A stretch of 64,000 nt of DNA from Listeria ilorinensis (GCF_913566895.1 NZ_CAJYCN010000002.1:124001-188000); one strand, 5' to 3'. Positions 17,662-26,105 are shown, numbered from the stretch's first letter. A program made the numbers and translations. Notes: a model not told the origin generated them from the sequence alone.

Positions 17662-18939
17662 CTATTTCTCCTCTTGTGCTTCCTTCAAAATTTTATTTCC
17701 TTCTTTTTCTGCATTCGAAAGTGCTTCTTCTGCCGTGATATCTCCGTTCATGAATTTCTCTAATTGTGGTGTTAGCGCCAAATTTTCAACATCTGAATAG
17801 CCAAGTGCTGTCGGACGAGTCTCCGCATAGTTCATCGTATCCACAAATACAGAATAACGCGGATCGCTTGTAAAGTACTCATCATTAGCTGCTACCTTAT
17901 TTGCTGGCAACCAACCACTAATCTTGGCAAATTCCACGCCGTTTTCCGGTTGTGTTGTCCACCATTTCATAAAGTCCCATGCACCATCTTGATGTTTAGC
18001 ATCTTTTGGCATAACAAGACCAAAGCCACCCATGATGGCACCTTTATCACCATTTGGACCTGCTGGCGGCTGAGCCAAACCATAATTCAATCCGTCTACC
18101 TTGTCATAATCAGCAAGTGCCCATGGACCGTTATACATCATGGCTTCATTCCCAGCTGCGAATTGGTCACTTCCATCATCAAACCCACGTTTGTAGACTT
18201 TCAAATCATTTTGCAATTTATCCCAGTAATTCAGCACTTCTAGTCCTTGTTCAGAATTAAAAGCTGTTTTAGTGCCATCTTCATTTAGCAAAGTACCACC
18301 TGCTTGAAGAAGATATAGATTAAATAAACCTACATCCTGAATATTCATACCGGCTTGCGTCAGTTTTTTGCCATCCCATTTTGTTAGTTTTTGTGCATCT
18401 GTTGCGAGTTCATCCCAATTGGTTGGCGGTTGTTTGATTCCTGCTTCTGCCAGCAGATCTTTGTTATAGAAAAGAACACGACAATCATTTAGAAGCGGCA
18501 AGCCGTAAAGCTTACCATCATATTTCATTTCATTAACAGATTGTTCATAGAAGTCATCTAAATTGATGCCATCTTTTTTCACTAACTCATCAATTGGCTG
18601 TAACACACCTTTAGAAGCATATAAAGGGGTCTGATAACGATCCCACATGATCAGATCCGGCACTTCACCACCAGCAATACTTGTCAGTAGTTTTTCTTCT
18701 ACATTTTCCTGCATCACATATTTAACTTTATATTTATCCTGTGATTTATTATAACTATCAATTTGTTTATTCAACTGATCAATCTGATCTCCTGACCAAG
18801 AACCCCACATCACAATTTCTTCTTTACCATCTTTTGTTTTTCCGCTCTTATCGTCAGAAGAAGCACCACTGCTGCCTCCGCATGCAGAAAGTCCCAAAAC
18901 TAGTCCAACACTCAGCAATGCAAGTAACCATTTTTTCAT
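17662..18939 (-). CDS. Sugar ABC transporter substrate-binding lipoprotein
   Basis: A 425-residue family 1 extracellular solute-binding protein. The signal MKKWLLALLSVGLVLGLSAC places the lipid-modified cysteine at residue 20, followed by a Gly/Ser linker, so the protein is tethered outside the membrane. The body shows the CUT1 pattern (IVMWGSWSGDQIDQLNKQI, PDLIMWDRYQ, GNEAMMYNGPWAL). It lies before two permease genes in the same operon. Its ligand is inferred to be alpha-mannooligosaccharides released by the secreted GH76. Confidence 0.9.
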   Translation of the reverse strand: MKKWLLALLSVGLVLGLSACGGSSGASSDDKSGKTKDGKEEIVMWGSWSGDQIDQLNKQIDSYNKSQDKYKVKYVMQENVEEKLLTSIAGGEVPDLIMWDRYQTPLYASKGVLQPIDELVKKDGINLDDFYEQSVNEMKYDGKLYGLPLLNDCRVLFYNKDLLAEAGIKQPPTNWDELATDAQKLTKWDGKKLTQAGMNIQDVGLFNLYLLQAGGTLLNEDGTKTAFNSEQGLEVLNYWDKLQNDLKVYKRGFDDGSDQFAAGNEAMMYNGPWALADYDKVDGLNYGLAQPPAGPNGDKGAIMGGFGLVMPKDAKHQDGAWDFMKWWTTQPENGVEFAKISGWLPANKVAANDEYFTSDPRYSVFVDTMNYAETRPTALGYSDVENLALTPQLEKFMNGDITAEEALSNAEKEGNKILKEAQEEK

Positions 18940-18961
18940 TGTTCTTAAACTCCTTTATTTA

Positions 18962-19837
18962 TTATTTACCACCTTCGTGGGCGATACCTTGAACAAAATA
19001 TTTTTGTGCAAAAATGAAAACGATCAGAACAGGCAAGGTTGCGAGTACTGTTCCCGCCATCAGTGCCCCGTAATTGGCACTTTCGTTGTATTGGAAAGCT
19101 GCCAGACCAACTTGAACCGTCATCATTTCCTGTGAATTGAGTACGATTAGCGGCCACATAAATTGATTCCAGCCTGACTGGAACGTCATGATACCGAGCG
19201 TGGCCAGCGCGGTTTTTGCAAGTGGCATGTAGATCCGCCAAAAAATCTTAAATTCTGAACAGCCATCCATCCGTGCTGCTTCAGCGAGTTCAGAAGGAAG
19301 GGTCTCGAAAAATTGCTTCATGAAAAAGATCGAAAAAGCACCCGCAGCACCAGGTAGTAGAATCGCCCAGTATGTATTAATCAAACCGATTCCCCCATGC
19401 CCCAAAATATCATTACCACCTGCAAGCGGAAAATTTTTCAGAACTAGAAAAGATGGAATCATCGTGACAACCGAAGGAATCATCATACTGCCTAAAAAAA
19501 CCATAAAAGTCGCTTTTTTACCTTTAAACGGTAATTTAGCAAATGCATAACCTGCAAGTGAACCGAAAAACAGATTGGTAATCACACCACCAATCGCAAG
19601 CACAAGTGAGTTAAACAAATAGCGTGCAAAGGGAGTCGTTTGAAATACTTCTTTATAATGATCAAGTGTAAAATCTTGCGGGATAAAGCTTAATGTACTG
19701 CTGAGAATTTCCCCATCTGATTTAAAGCTTGTGGAAAGTGTCCAGATCAGCGGTACAACTGTAATCAGGCTAATAATGATCGCACCAATATACCATAAAA
19801 TATTTTTACTCCATTTTCTTGCTTGATAAGTATTCAT
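18962..19837 (-). CDS. Sugar ABC transporter permease, MalG/AraQ type
   Basis: A 291-residue inner permease with six predicted membrane helices. The EAA loop that contacts the ATPase reads LAEAARMDGCSEFKIFWRI. The C-terminal FAQKYFVQGIAHEGGK is typical of MalG-type subunits. It lies 12 bases after the partner permease and 22 bases before the binding protein gene. No ATPase gene is in the cluster, so a shared MsmX-like ATPase encoded elsewhere probably energises the importer. Confidence 0.9.
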   Translation of the reverse strand: MNTYQARKWSKNILWYIGAIIISLITVVPLIWTLSTSFKSDGEILSSTLSFIPQDFTLDHYKEVFQTTPFARYLFNSLVLAIGGVITNLFFGSLAGYAFAKLPFKGKKATFMVFLGSMMIPSVVTMIPSFLVLKNFPLAGGNDILGHGGIGLINTYWAILLPGAAGAFSIFFMKQFFETLPSELAEAARMDGCSEFKIFWRIYMPLAKTALATLGIMTFQSGWNQFMWPLIVLNSQEMMTVQVGLAAFQYNESANYGALMAGTVLATLPVLIVFIFAQKYFVQGIAHEGGK

Positions 19838-19849
19838 GTTCCCCCTCCT

Positions 19850-20740
19850 TTAAATCGTATTATCCGTTTTATTGAGTCGTGTATTGATGATCGCAAAAAC
19901 AAGAATAATCAGGAACAAAACAAAACTCATTGCTGAAGCGTAGCCCATTTCGAGTCCGCCAAAGCCTTCGTTATAAATATAATAGACAAGCGTCATCGTC
20001 GAATTTCCTGGCCCACCTTTTGTTAAGATATAGGCCTGATCAAACACCTGAAACGCATTGATGATCAACATGGTCGTTACTAGAAAAGTGGTCTTGGAAA
20101 GGGAAGGCCATGTCACATAACGAAATGTCTTCCATTTACTTGCCCCTTCCATTTTTGCGGCTTCATACAAGTTTTGTGGGATACCTTGCAGACCAGCAAT
20201 AAAGATCATCATGTTTGTTCCGAAAGTCATCCAAACACTCATTAGAACGATGGCTATCATTGCCCAATTTGAGTCATACAACCAGGCTGGCCCATCAATC
20301 CCGAACCATCCAAGTACAATATTGATTAAGCCATACTGCGGATTCAGCAACCAGTACCAGATCGTCGCTGTCGCAACAGTTGAACAAAGAACTGGTACAT
20401 AGAAAAATGTTCGAAACATCGCTGCACCTTTTTTATTCATATTAATTAAAGAAGCCGTTCCTAGTGAAACGATCAAGCCCAGCGGTACATACAGCAGTAC
20501 ATAGACTACTGTATTTCGCAGTGCAATCAAAAAATATTTGTCTTGAAACATTTTGACATAATTATCAAACCCTAAATAATTTGGGGCGTTCACTACATCA
20601 TAGTCGGTAAAACTGACAATTAGCGCCATACCGATTGGTAAGATCAAAAATACGAGTAACAGCAGAACAGGAATCGCAATAAATAGATAAGCCATTCGCT
20701 GCTGGTGCGATTCTACAGAATGCGCTCTCAGTCTTTTCAT
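19850..20740 (-). CDS. Sugar ABC transporter permease, MalF/AraP type
   Basis: A 296-residue permease with six predicted helices, starting after a short basic N-terminus. The EAA motif reads LYEAAKMEGASKWKTFRYV, and YILTKGGPGNSTMTLVYYIY is the usual MalF-type segment. It is placed between the GH125 gene and the second permease. It forms the heterodimeric channel with the 18962-19837 product. Identity as a sugar importer is firm; the specific sugar comes from gene context. Confidence 0.9.
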   Translation of the reverse strand: MKRLRAHSVESHQQRMAYLFIAIPVLLLLVFLILPIGMALIVSFTDYDVVNAPNYLGFDNYVKMFQDKYFLIALRNTVVYVLLYVPLGLIVSLGTASLINMNKKGAAMFRTFFYVPVLCSTVATATIWYWLLNPQYGLINIVLGWFGIDGPAWLYDSNWAMIAIVLMSVWMTFGTNMMIFIAGLQGIPQNLYEAAKMEGASKWKTFRYVTWPSLSKTTFLVTTMLIINAFQVFDQAYILTKGGPGNSTMTLVYYIYNEGFGGLEMGYASAMSFVLFLIILVFAIINTRLNKTDNTI

Positions 20741-20761
20741 CGTAACAACTCCTTTTAATTA

Positions 20762-22075
20762 TCAGCAGTATACTGGTTTCCCAAGGTCTAACTTATAGCC
20801 TCCCAGATCAAGCGCCAACTCACAAAACATCATATTTGCCCAAGAGAACCACTCACGTGTAAAGTTTTCCGGCTGATCCGGATCAAAAGATTCATGAATC
20901 ATTTCTGTGCCGGCATCCGTAGCCAGTAAATAGGACATCATCTGCTCCTTTTCTGCTCGTTCCGTAGCCGTGAGCCCCTGAATACTAAGCGCAATCGGCC
21001 AAATATATCCCAGTGGCGTATGCGGGCTGCCAATACCTAGCGCATACTTGCCTTCTTGATAGAAAGGATTTTCCTGACTAAGAAGAAATCGGCGCGTCTG
21101 GCTGTAACGCACTGAATCTGCATCAGCAATTCCTAAAAACGGTAAGGCTAACAGGCTCGGCACGTTCGCATCATCCATCAATAACTGGTTGCCCAAGCCA
21201 TCTACCTCATAAGCATAAATCTCACCAAATTCTGCGTGCTCATAAATCGCATACCGCTCAATCGCTGCTTCAATTGTCTGCCGAAGCTCAGAAACCTTAC
21301 CGAGCAGTTCCTTTTCTTTTGCGAAAAACGTGGTTAGGATTTCTTCTGTATAGGCAAGGACACGAATAGCAAATAAATTGGCAGGAATCAAATAGCCATA
21401 CTGGCAGGCGTCATCACTCGGGCGAAATCCTGACCAAAGAAGCCCCGTATAAGCGGTTTCATTTCCTTTTCCAGAACGAACAAGTGTATCGGTTGCCACA
21501 CAATCAAGTCGTTCAAATGTATATGGTGAATCAGTTTCGTGTCGGAGCTCCGTCTGCCAAACTTTTAGCACACACCGAATCATTTTTAAGTAAGCGTTGT
21601 CAAATTGCTCCGTCTGACCAGCAAATTTCCAAATAAAGTAAGCCAGTTGCAATGGATAACATAAAGAGTCGATCTCATACTTTCGTTCCCAAACTTCAGG
21701 TAGCATCTCTGTTAAATCATTCTGATGACCAGCTCCATTTGCTGTCTCATTGAAAGCATTCGCATACGGGTCAATCGCGATAAGCCGCTCCTGTTCTCGC
21801 AATAAGCCTACCAACATTTCCTGAATTTCGACATGTTCTTTTGCAAAATAAAGGAATGGACGGATTTGGCAAACTGAATCTCGCAGCCACATTGCTGGAA
21901 TATCCCCTGTTACAATAAATGTCGCCCCATCTTCTCGAATCTTAATCGTTGTATCTAGGGTATTTATCATACATTTCTCATACATGCGGGCCAGCTTCTC
22001 ATTCCCTGTTCTTTGAAAAATTTTTTCTTTGCTTGATTGAATAAATTGTCGATTATGAATAACCAAATGCTTCAC
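20762..22075 (-). CDS. GH125 exo-alpha-1,6-mannosidase
   Basis: First gene of the mannan operon. The 437-residue cytoplasmic protein matches the former DUF1237 family, metal-independent inverting enzymes that remove mannose from alpha-1,6-linked ends. Signatures are GDIPAMWLRDSVCQIRPFL (substrate pocket), SGFRPSDDACQYGYLIPANL with the likely general-acid Asp at 221/222, and FTREWFSWANMMFCEL with the likely catalytic base Glu408. Assignment of catalytic residues is by analogy to the Clostridium and Streptococcus enzymes. An AGGAGTG site precedes the ATG. With no signal peptide it would finish degradation of imported mannooligosaccharides to mannose. A strong promoter and an operator-like palindrome lie just upstream. 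Confidence 0.92.
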   Translation of the reverse strand: MKHLVIHNRQFIQSSKEKIFQRTGNEKLARMYEKCMINTLDTTIKIREDGATFIVTGDIPAMWLRDSVCQIRPFLYFAKEHVEIQEMLVGLLREQERLIAIDPYANAFNETANGAGHQNDLTEMLPEVWERKYEIDSLCYPLQLAYFIWKFAGQTEQFDNAYLKMIRCVLKVWQTELRHETDSPYTFERLDCVATDTLVRSGKGNETAYTGLLWSGFRPSDDACQYGYLIPANLFAIRVLAYTEEILTTFFAKEKELLGKVSELRQTIEAAIERYAIYEHAEFGEIYAYEVDGLGNQLLMDDANVPSLLALPFLGIADADSVRYSQTRRFLLSQENPFYQEGKYALGIGSPHTPLGYIWPIALSIQGLTATERAEKEQMMSYLLATDAGTEMIHESFDPDQPENFTREWFSWANMMFCELALDLGGYKLDLGKPVYC

Positions 22076-22084
22076 TCCTGTTAT

Positions 22085-22096
22085 TAAATATATTTA
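22085..22096 (-). promoter_or_regulatory. Operator-like site B downstream of the mannan-operon +1
   Basis: Perfect palindrome TAAATATATTTA, about +15 to +26 relative to the predicted start and between promoter and ribosome site. A bound repressor would block elongation. The identical 12-mer recurs at 22251-22262. Confidence 0.55.
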
Positions 22097-22117
22097 TTTA
22101 TTATTTATCATATTTAA

Positions 22118-22147
22118 ATAATACATTATCTATTTATTCGCTGTCAA
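22118..22147 (-). promoter_or_regulatory. Promoter of the mannan operon, overlapped by a cre-like site
   Basis: Minus-strand consensus -35 TTGACA at 22142-22147 and -10 TATTAT at 22118-22123, spacing 18. On the plus strand TTTATTCGCTGTCA at 22133-22146 overlaps the -35 and fits the degenerate CcpA site TGWAANCGNTNWCA with two mismatches, suggesting carbon catabolite repression. Confidence 0.6.
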
Positions 22148-22167
22148 CTGGTTTTTTCGATCGCACT

Positions 22168-22241
22168 AAAAAAAGCTGCCAAAGTGGCTATATAGCAATA
22201 ATATTACAAAATATCATTGCTAAGCACTTCAACAGCTTTTT
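22168..22241. terminator. Long bidirectional terminator between pgsA and the mannan operon
   Basis: AAAAGCTG pairs with CAGCTTTT; within it AAGTG/CACTT and TAGCAAT/ATTGCTA stack in register with small internal loops. T-runs lie on both sides. It isolates the mannan operon from pgsA transcription. Confidence 0.75.
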
Positions 22242-22250
22242 AAGCGTCAA

Positions 22251-22262
22251 TAAATATATTTA
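22251..22262. promoter_or_regulatory. Operator-like site C next to the pgsA stop
   Basis: Second exact copy of TAAATATATTTA, 166 bases centre to centre from site B and just after the pgsA stop. It may be an auxiliary operator for looping, or the edge of the inserted block. Confidence 0.4.
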
Positions 22263-22263
22263 A

Positions 22264-22842
22264 TTACATAGAACCTTTAAAAATACCACGATTTTTGTAG
22301 AAATAGTCGATTCCTGACCAAACTGCAAAGAAGGCACATACATAAAGGAAAATCAGATCGACACGAATGCCTGTCCACGCAAATGGAAAATTATCTAAAA
22401 AGAGTAATGGGATAGCAATCATTTGAGTAAATGTCTTAATTTTCCCCAATTGACCAGCCGCCATGACTTCTCCACCTTCGACAAGTAACAAGCGCAAACC
22501 TGTTACAGCAAGCTCACGACTGATAATCAAAATAATAAGCCATGCGGGGGCGATATTCATCTCTACTAAAATAATAAACGCGGCGGTGACAAGTAGCTTA
22601 TCTGCCATTGGATCGGCAAACTTCCCAAAATTCGTGATTAGATGATGTTTTCTTGCCAAGTGGCCATCAAACCAATCCGTTAAGGCCGCAATAATGAAAA
22701 TGGCTGTTGCAATCAGGTTTACAACAGGAATCGTTGAACCAAGCCATTCTACTTCACCAAATGGAAACGGTACAACGCATAATATCACAAAAACTGGAAT
22801 TAGACAGATTCTAGCAACTGTCAGTTTATTAGGTAGATTCAT
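22264..22842 (-). CDS. pgsA: CDP-diacylglycerol-glycerol-3-phosphate 3-phosphatidyltransferase
   Basis: Makes phosphatidylglycerol phosphate, the committed step of phosphatidylglycerol synthesis, in the membrane. From ATG 22842 (MNLPNKLTVAR), preceded by AAAGGAGAGAAATCT, the product is 192 residues; 22 upstream codons were dropped. The CDP-alcohol phosphatidyltransferase motif D-x2-DG-x2-AR-x8-G-x3-D-x3-D is complete: D56, D59, G60, A63, R64, G73, D77, D81. Several hydrophobic helices surround it. The rodZ-pgsA order is conserved in Firmicutes. Confidence 0.96.
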   Translation of the reverse strand: MNLPNKLTVARICLIPVFVILCVVPFPFGEVEWLGSTIPVVNLIATAIFIIAALTDWFDGHLARKHHLITNFGKFADPMADKLLVTAAFIILVEMNIAPAWLIILIISRELAVTGLRLLLVEGGEVMAAGQLGKIKTFTQMIAIPLLFLDNFPFAWTGIRVDLIFLYVCAFFAVWSGIDYFYKNRGIFKGSM

Positions 22843-22873
22843 AGATTTCTCTCCTTTTTGGTTAAATGACAAA

Positions 22874-22910
22874 GAATGAAGTATAAGCGCTTTTTGCTTA
22901 TACTTCATTC
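22874..22910. terminator. 15-bp hairpin between rodZ and pgsA
   Basis: Perfect 15-bp stem, GAATGAAGTATAAGC (22874-22888) with its complement at 22896-22910, loop GCTTTTT. The minus strand follows with a short T-poor tract, so termination may be partial. Confidence 0.65.
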
Positions 22911-22914
22911 AGAT

Positions 22915-23880
22915 TTATTGAGCGCTGCTGTCCGATGAATCACTGTTACCGCTTGAATCCAAGCTGATCGTCAGTACTTGTTTGACAAGGGTTGGTGCCA
23001 TCTCAATTTGGACACCATTCACTTTCACAGTGGTAACCGGCGCATTTCCGATCACAACAGAAATCGTTGTTTCGCTTCCCCCATCAATTGTTCCCGAACT
23101 CTCACCATCTGTCAACGTTTTATTATAAATACTGCTGCCAGATTCAGCAGAAACACCAATCCAGGAATCACCACCGCTTGCACTGATTTCAAGCGAAAGT
23201 TGATCTGCATTTTTCACCGTATAGGTGGTAGCATTTCCGCTTGTTTCACCTTTTGTTACTTCTACTTTCTTCTCTTCTTCTTTTTTCTTCTGTTCAGCAG
23301 CTTTTTGTTCTTCCGCTTTCTTCGCAGAATCATCACTGGAAGTGGAATCATTTTTTGAAGAATCACTAGATTTCTTTGTCGTTGATGAATTCGTCCCATC
23401 TTCTATTTTGATACTGCTGTCACTACTTGAATTGTTTACTGTATCATCATTGTTATTGTTTGCAAAAACAAAATACCAAATGATAAAAAGAATAAATACA
23501 ATAAACAAAGCAATCAGCACTTTGGGTAAAATATCAAAAAAGCGATTACGATTAGAGCCGCCTGTACCACCAACTGACTGGGTTGTCAGCGGAGCAGATT
23601 TTTTCTGTGCACGGCTTTGTTCTTGCTTTACAACTTCCTGCTGAGATTCAGGCACCTCATTTTCAAACTCATCAAATAATGTCGCGCTGTCAAGATCAAC
23701 CGCTTCCGCATATTGTTTAATAAAAGCTCGAACATAGAATTTACCCGGCATCACCGAGTAATTGCCTTCCTCAATTGCTACCAAATATCTTTTTTGAATT
23801 TTCGTTAGTTGCTGTAAATCATCTAAACTGAGTCCTTTTTCACGACGTGCGGCTTTCAGTTTGTCACCTAATTCAGTCAA
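22915..23880 (-). CDS. rodZ: RodZ-like cell-shape protein with N-terminal HTH
   Basis: Bitopic membrane protein linking MreB-type elongation machinery to the envelope. It has an N-terminal Xre-type helix-turn-helix (LGDKLKAARREKGLSLDDL, ELI-like core at about 8-70), a membrane helix at about residues 120-143 counted from GTG 23889, a Ser/Asp/Lys-rich low-complexity extracellular linker and a C-terminal DUF4115 domain (SWIGVSAESGSSIYNKTL). The start is taken as the TTG at 23880, which has AGGTG at a better distance than the GTG at 23889; this is uncertain. It is followed by pgsA. Confidence 0.9.
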   Translation of the reverse strand: MTELGDKLKAARREKGLSLDDLQQLTKIQKRYLVAIEEGNYSVMPGKFYVRAFIKQYAEAVDLDSATLFDEFENEVPESQQEVVKQEQSRAQKKSAPLTTQSVGGTGGSNRNRFFDILPKVLIALFIVFILFIIWYFVFANNNNDDTVNNSSSDSSIKIEDGTNSSTTKKSSDSSKNDSTSSDDSAKKAEEQKAAEQKKKEEEKKVEVTKGETSGNATTYTVKNADQLSLEISASGGDSWIGVSAESGSSIYNKTLTDGESSGTIDGGSETTISVVIGNAPVTTVKVNGVQIEMAPTLVKQVLTISLDSSGNSDSSDSSAQ

Positions 23881-23936
23881 ATTTAACACCTGCCATTTTT
23901 AAATCAATATTTCACGAAGATAGCCAAAATGATTCA

Positions 23937-24668
23937 CTACATATGCCAACCACCGTTAACACCCACTGTCTGGCCTGTGATATATCCTGCTTTTTCACTA
24001 ACTAAAAACGAAACAACTTTTGCAATCTCCTCTGATTTCGCGAGTCTTCCAAACGGAATATCCGCTTCTAATTGCTCAATATCCTCCCGCGAAAATCCTT
24101 GCATCATCTGCGTATCAACAGCCCCGGGTGTGAGGCAATTAACCGTTATCTTTTGATCTGCCACTTCTTTGCTGAGTGCACGACAAAAGGCGATCTGACC
24201 ACCCTTTACAGCTGAATAGGCCACTTCCATTGCCGCACCGATTTCACCCCAAATCGAACTAATAAACATAATTCTTCCACACTCAGATTTGCGTAGCTTC
24301 GGCAATAAACTACGAAGCAAGCGCATCGGCATTCTAAGGTGGGTATCCCAAAGCATGGTCATATCCTGATCGCTTGTTTGTTCCAACAAGCCATATTTGG
24401 ACTGTCCTGCTGCATGAATAAATACATCTAATCGAAAAATAGTAGCCGTTATTTTCTCTAAACTGTCCGGATTACAAAAATCCGCCTGTATCGGGATCAA
24501 ATCAACATGAAGATCTGCAAGTTCATCCATCAATTGACGGATTTCTTTTTCACCCTGAAAATACTGTAAATAAAGATGAAAACCATCCATTGCAAGCTGT
24601 TTGGCAATTTCTCTACCAATTCCCCCGCTTGCTCCAGTGACAAATGCATATCGATCTTTCAAACTCAA
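23937..24668 (-). CDS. ymfI: YmfI, short-chain reductase of EF-P 5-aminopentanol modification
   Basis: A 243-residue classical SDR with the Rossmann motif TGASGGIGRE (residues 14-23), a catalytic YSAVKGG (Tyr-x3-Lys) and the PGAVDTQMM cofactor loop. In B. subtilis the YmfI protein reduces 5-aminopentanone on EF-P Lys32 to 5-aminopentanol, a modification that aids polyproline translation and swarming. The same role is inferred from its position after ymfF and ymfH. The start codon appears to be TTG 24668 with a weak ribosome site. Without this context it would be called only a 3-oxoacyl-ACP reductase-like SDR. Confidence 0.87.
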   Translation of the reverse strand: MSLKDRYAFVTGASGGIGREIAKQLAMDGFHLYLQYFQGEKEIRQLMDELADLHVDLIPIQADFCNPDSLEKITATIFRLDVFIHAAGQSKYGLLEQTSDQDMTMLWDTHLRMPMRLLRSLLPKLRKSECGRIMFISSIWGEIGAAMEVAYSAVKGGQIAFCRALSKEVADQKITVNCLTPGAVDTQMMQGFSREDIEQLEADIPFGRLAKSEEIAKVVSFLVSEKAGYITGQTVGVNGGWHM

Positions 24669-24812
24669 TGTGCAAAACCCCTAACTCCATTTATTTCATG
24701 ATAGCATGACTAAGCCAAAAAAACCATTTTTTCATGAAAATTTCTCAAAAAAACTATTCATTTCCTAAAAATGCTTCCGGAAACCGAAAAGAAGCTCCGA
24801 CTTGCGACTGAA

Positions 24813-26105
24813 TCATTCGGCTGTTTCTGGCAAGATTTGGAAAGTCGTTTGCCGTTTCGGCTCTGCTAGAGTCTTAAGGAAAGTCTCAACTTCGGCTACT
24901 GTGATCTGTTCGATCGCAGGTTGAAGATCAAAAAGAGATGCCTCTTCTAGCACGTACTGACTAAACTGATTGGCAATAAATTCCGGTGAATTGAGCGCAC
25001 GCAAAAATTGTCCGACTTTTTTCCGTTTGATCAATTCAAGATTTTCCGCTGTGATCCCTTCTTCTGCAGCTTGTTCCAGCGCTTTAAATATAGCGTTTTT
25101 TTGCTTATCAGGGTCTTTTGCATCTCCACCGATCAGCACAAAAGAAAAACTATCTTGCAGCGTATAATCAAAGCCGAATGTATCATCGATAATCCCCGCG
25201 TTGTAGAGTCTTAAATAATTATCAGAAGTCGTACCAAAGAGCAATTCCAGCGCAACCTCAGCAATCATTTCATGTTTCACCGCTTCTTTTCCACGCAATT
25301 TACCAATATCTTCTTTGATACCGACAAGTAGTTTAGCACGTTGAACAGGAAACGTTATGCTGCGATCTTTGATTGCCACTTCCTTTGGTTCATCTGGGAA
25401 AGTACGCTTAATTGGTGCAACTTGTTGAAAATCTTTCGCTGCTTGATTTTCTTCAATCAGACGCATCATTTCCTCCGGCTCCAAATTGCCCACGACAAAA
25501 AGAACCATATTACTTGGATGATAAAATGTTTGATAGCATAAATAGAGCAAATCCTTTGTAATAGCACTAATTGACTCAACCGTTCCGGCAATATCAATTT
25601 TAACTGGATGCGTATGGTACATATTTTCGATTGCGCCAAAGTAGACGCGAAAATCCGGATCATCGTCATACATACGGATTTCTTGCGCAATAATTCCTTT
25701 TTCTTTTTCAACCGTATTTTCTGTAAAATACGGCTCCTGCACAAAATCCAATAACGTTTCCAAATTTTCATGAACATGTGAGGTACTTGAGAAAAGATAA
25801 GCAGTTCGAGTAAAGGAAGTAAAGGCATTTGTAAACGCGCCTTTTTCACCAAACTTAAAGAAGACGTCGCCATCCTCTTTTTCAAATAGTTTATGCTCTA
25901 AAAAATGTGCAATTCCGTCCGGCACATGAACAAAATCCTCTGCATTAATCGGAACAAAATCATTATCAATCGATCCATAATTCGTCGTAAAAATGGCAAA
26001 GGTTTTGCTAAACCCTTTTTTAGGCAGTAAGAACACACGCAATCCATTCGTAAGCGTTTTTTCATATACGGTTTCATTGACCTCTGGAAAATCGATTTTA
26101 CGCAT
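24813..26105 (-). CDS. ymfH: YmfH, M16-family peptidase-like protein of EF-P modification
   Basis: A 430-residue M16-type protein that keeps the inverted zinc motif HFLEH at residues 67-71 and a downstream EKGIIAQEIRMYDDDP glutamate segment, so it may be an active metalloprotease subunit. In Bacillus it is linked genetically to EF-P 5-aminopentanol modification together with YmfF and YmfI. Its start overlaps the ymfF end by 8 bases, suggesting equal expression of a YmfF/YmfH pair, much like the active/inactive halves of mitochondrial processing peptidase. No signal peptide is present. Confidence 0.9.
   Translation of the reverse strand: MRKIDFPEVNETVYEKTLTNGLRVFLLPKKGFSKTFAIFTTNYGSIDNDFVPINAEDFVHVPDGIAHFLEHKLFEKEDGDVFFKFGEKGAFTNAFTSFTRTAYLFSSTSHVHENLETLLDFVQEPYFTENTVEKEKGIIAQEIRMYDDDPDFRVYFGAIENMYHTHPVKIDIAGTVESISAITKDLLYLCYQTFYHPSNMVLFVVGNLEPEEMMRLIEENQAAKDFQQVAPIKRTFPDEPKEVAIKDRSITFPVQRAKLLVGIKEDIGKLRGKEAVKHEMIAEVALELLFGTTSDNYLRLYNAGIIDDTFGFDYTLQDSFSFVLIGGDAKDPDKQKNAIFKALEQAAEEGITAENLELIKRKKVGQFLRALNSPEFIANQFSQYVLEEASLFDLQPAIEQITVAEVETFLKTLAEPKRQTTFQILPETAE

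Noticed and set aside
22081-22140. AT-rich TATTTA-type repeats as a satellite or attachment site
   Set aside because: Only the 12-bp palindrome recurs; the rest is promoter and leader with no direct repeats at the block ends that would mark an integration.
13842-22263. Mobile element carrying the mannan genes
   Set aside because: No transposase, integrase, tRNA target or terminal repeats are seen, and codon use looks like the neighbours. Insertion by homologous exchange or loss in other lineages remains possible.
23225-23644. Phe/Ser-rich 139-residue plus-strand frame opposite rodZ
   Set aside because: It is the complement of the Lys/Glu/Ser-rich linker of RodZ and has no independent gene features.
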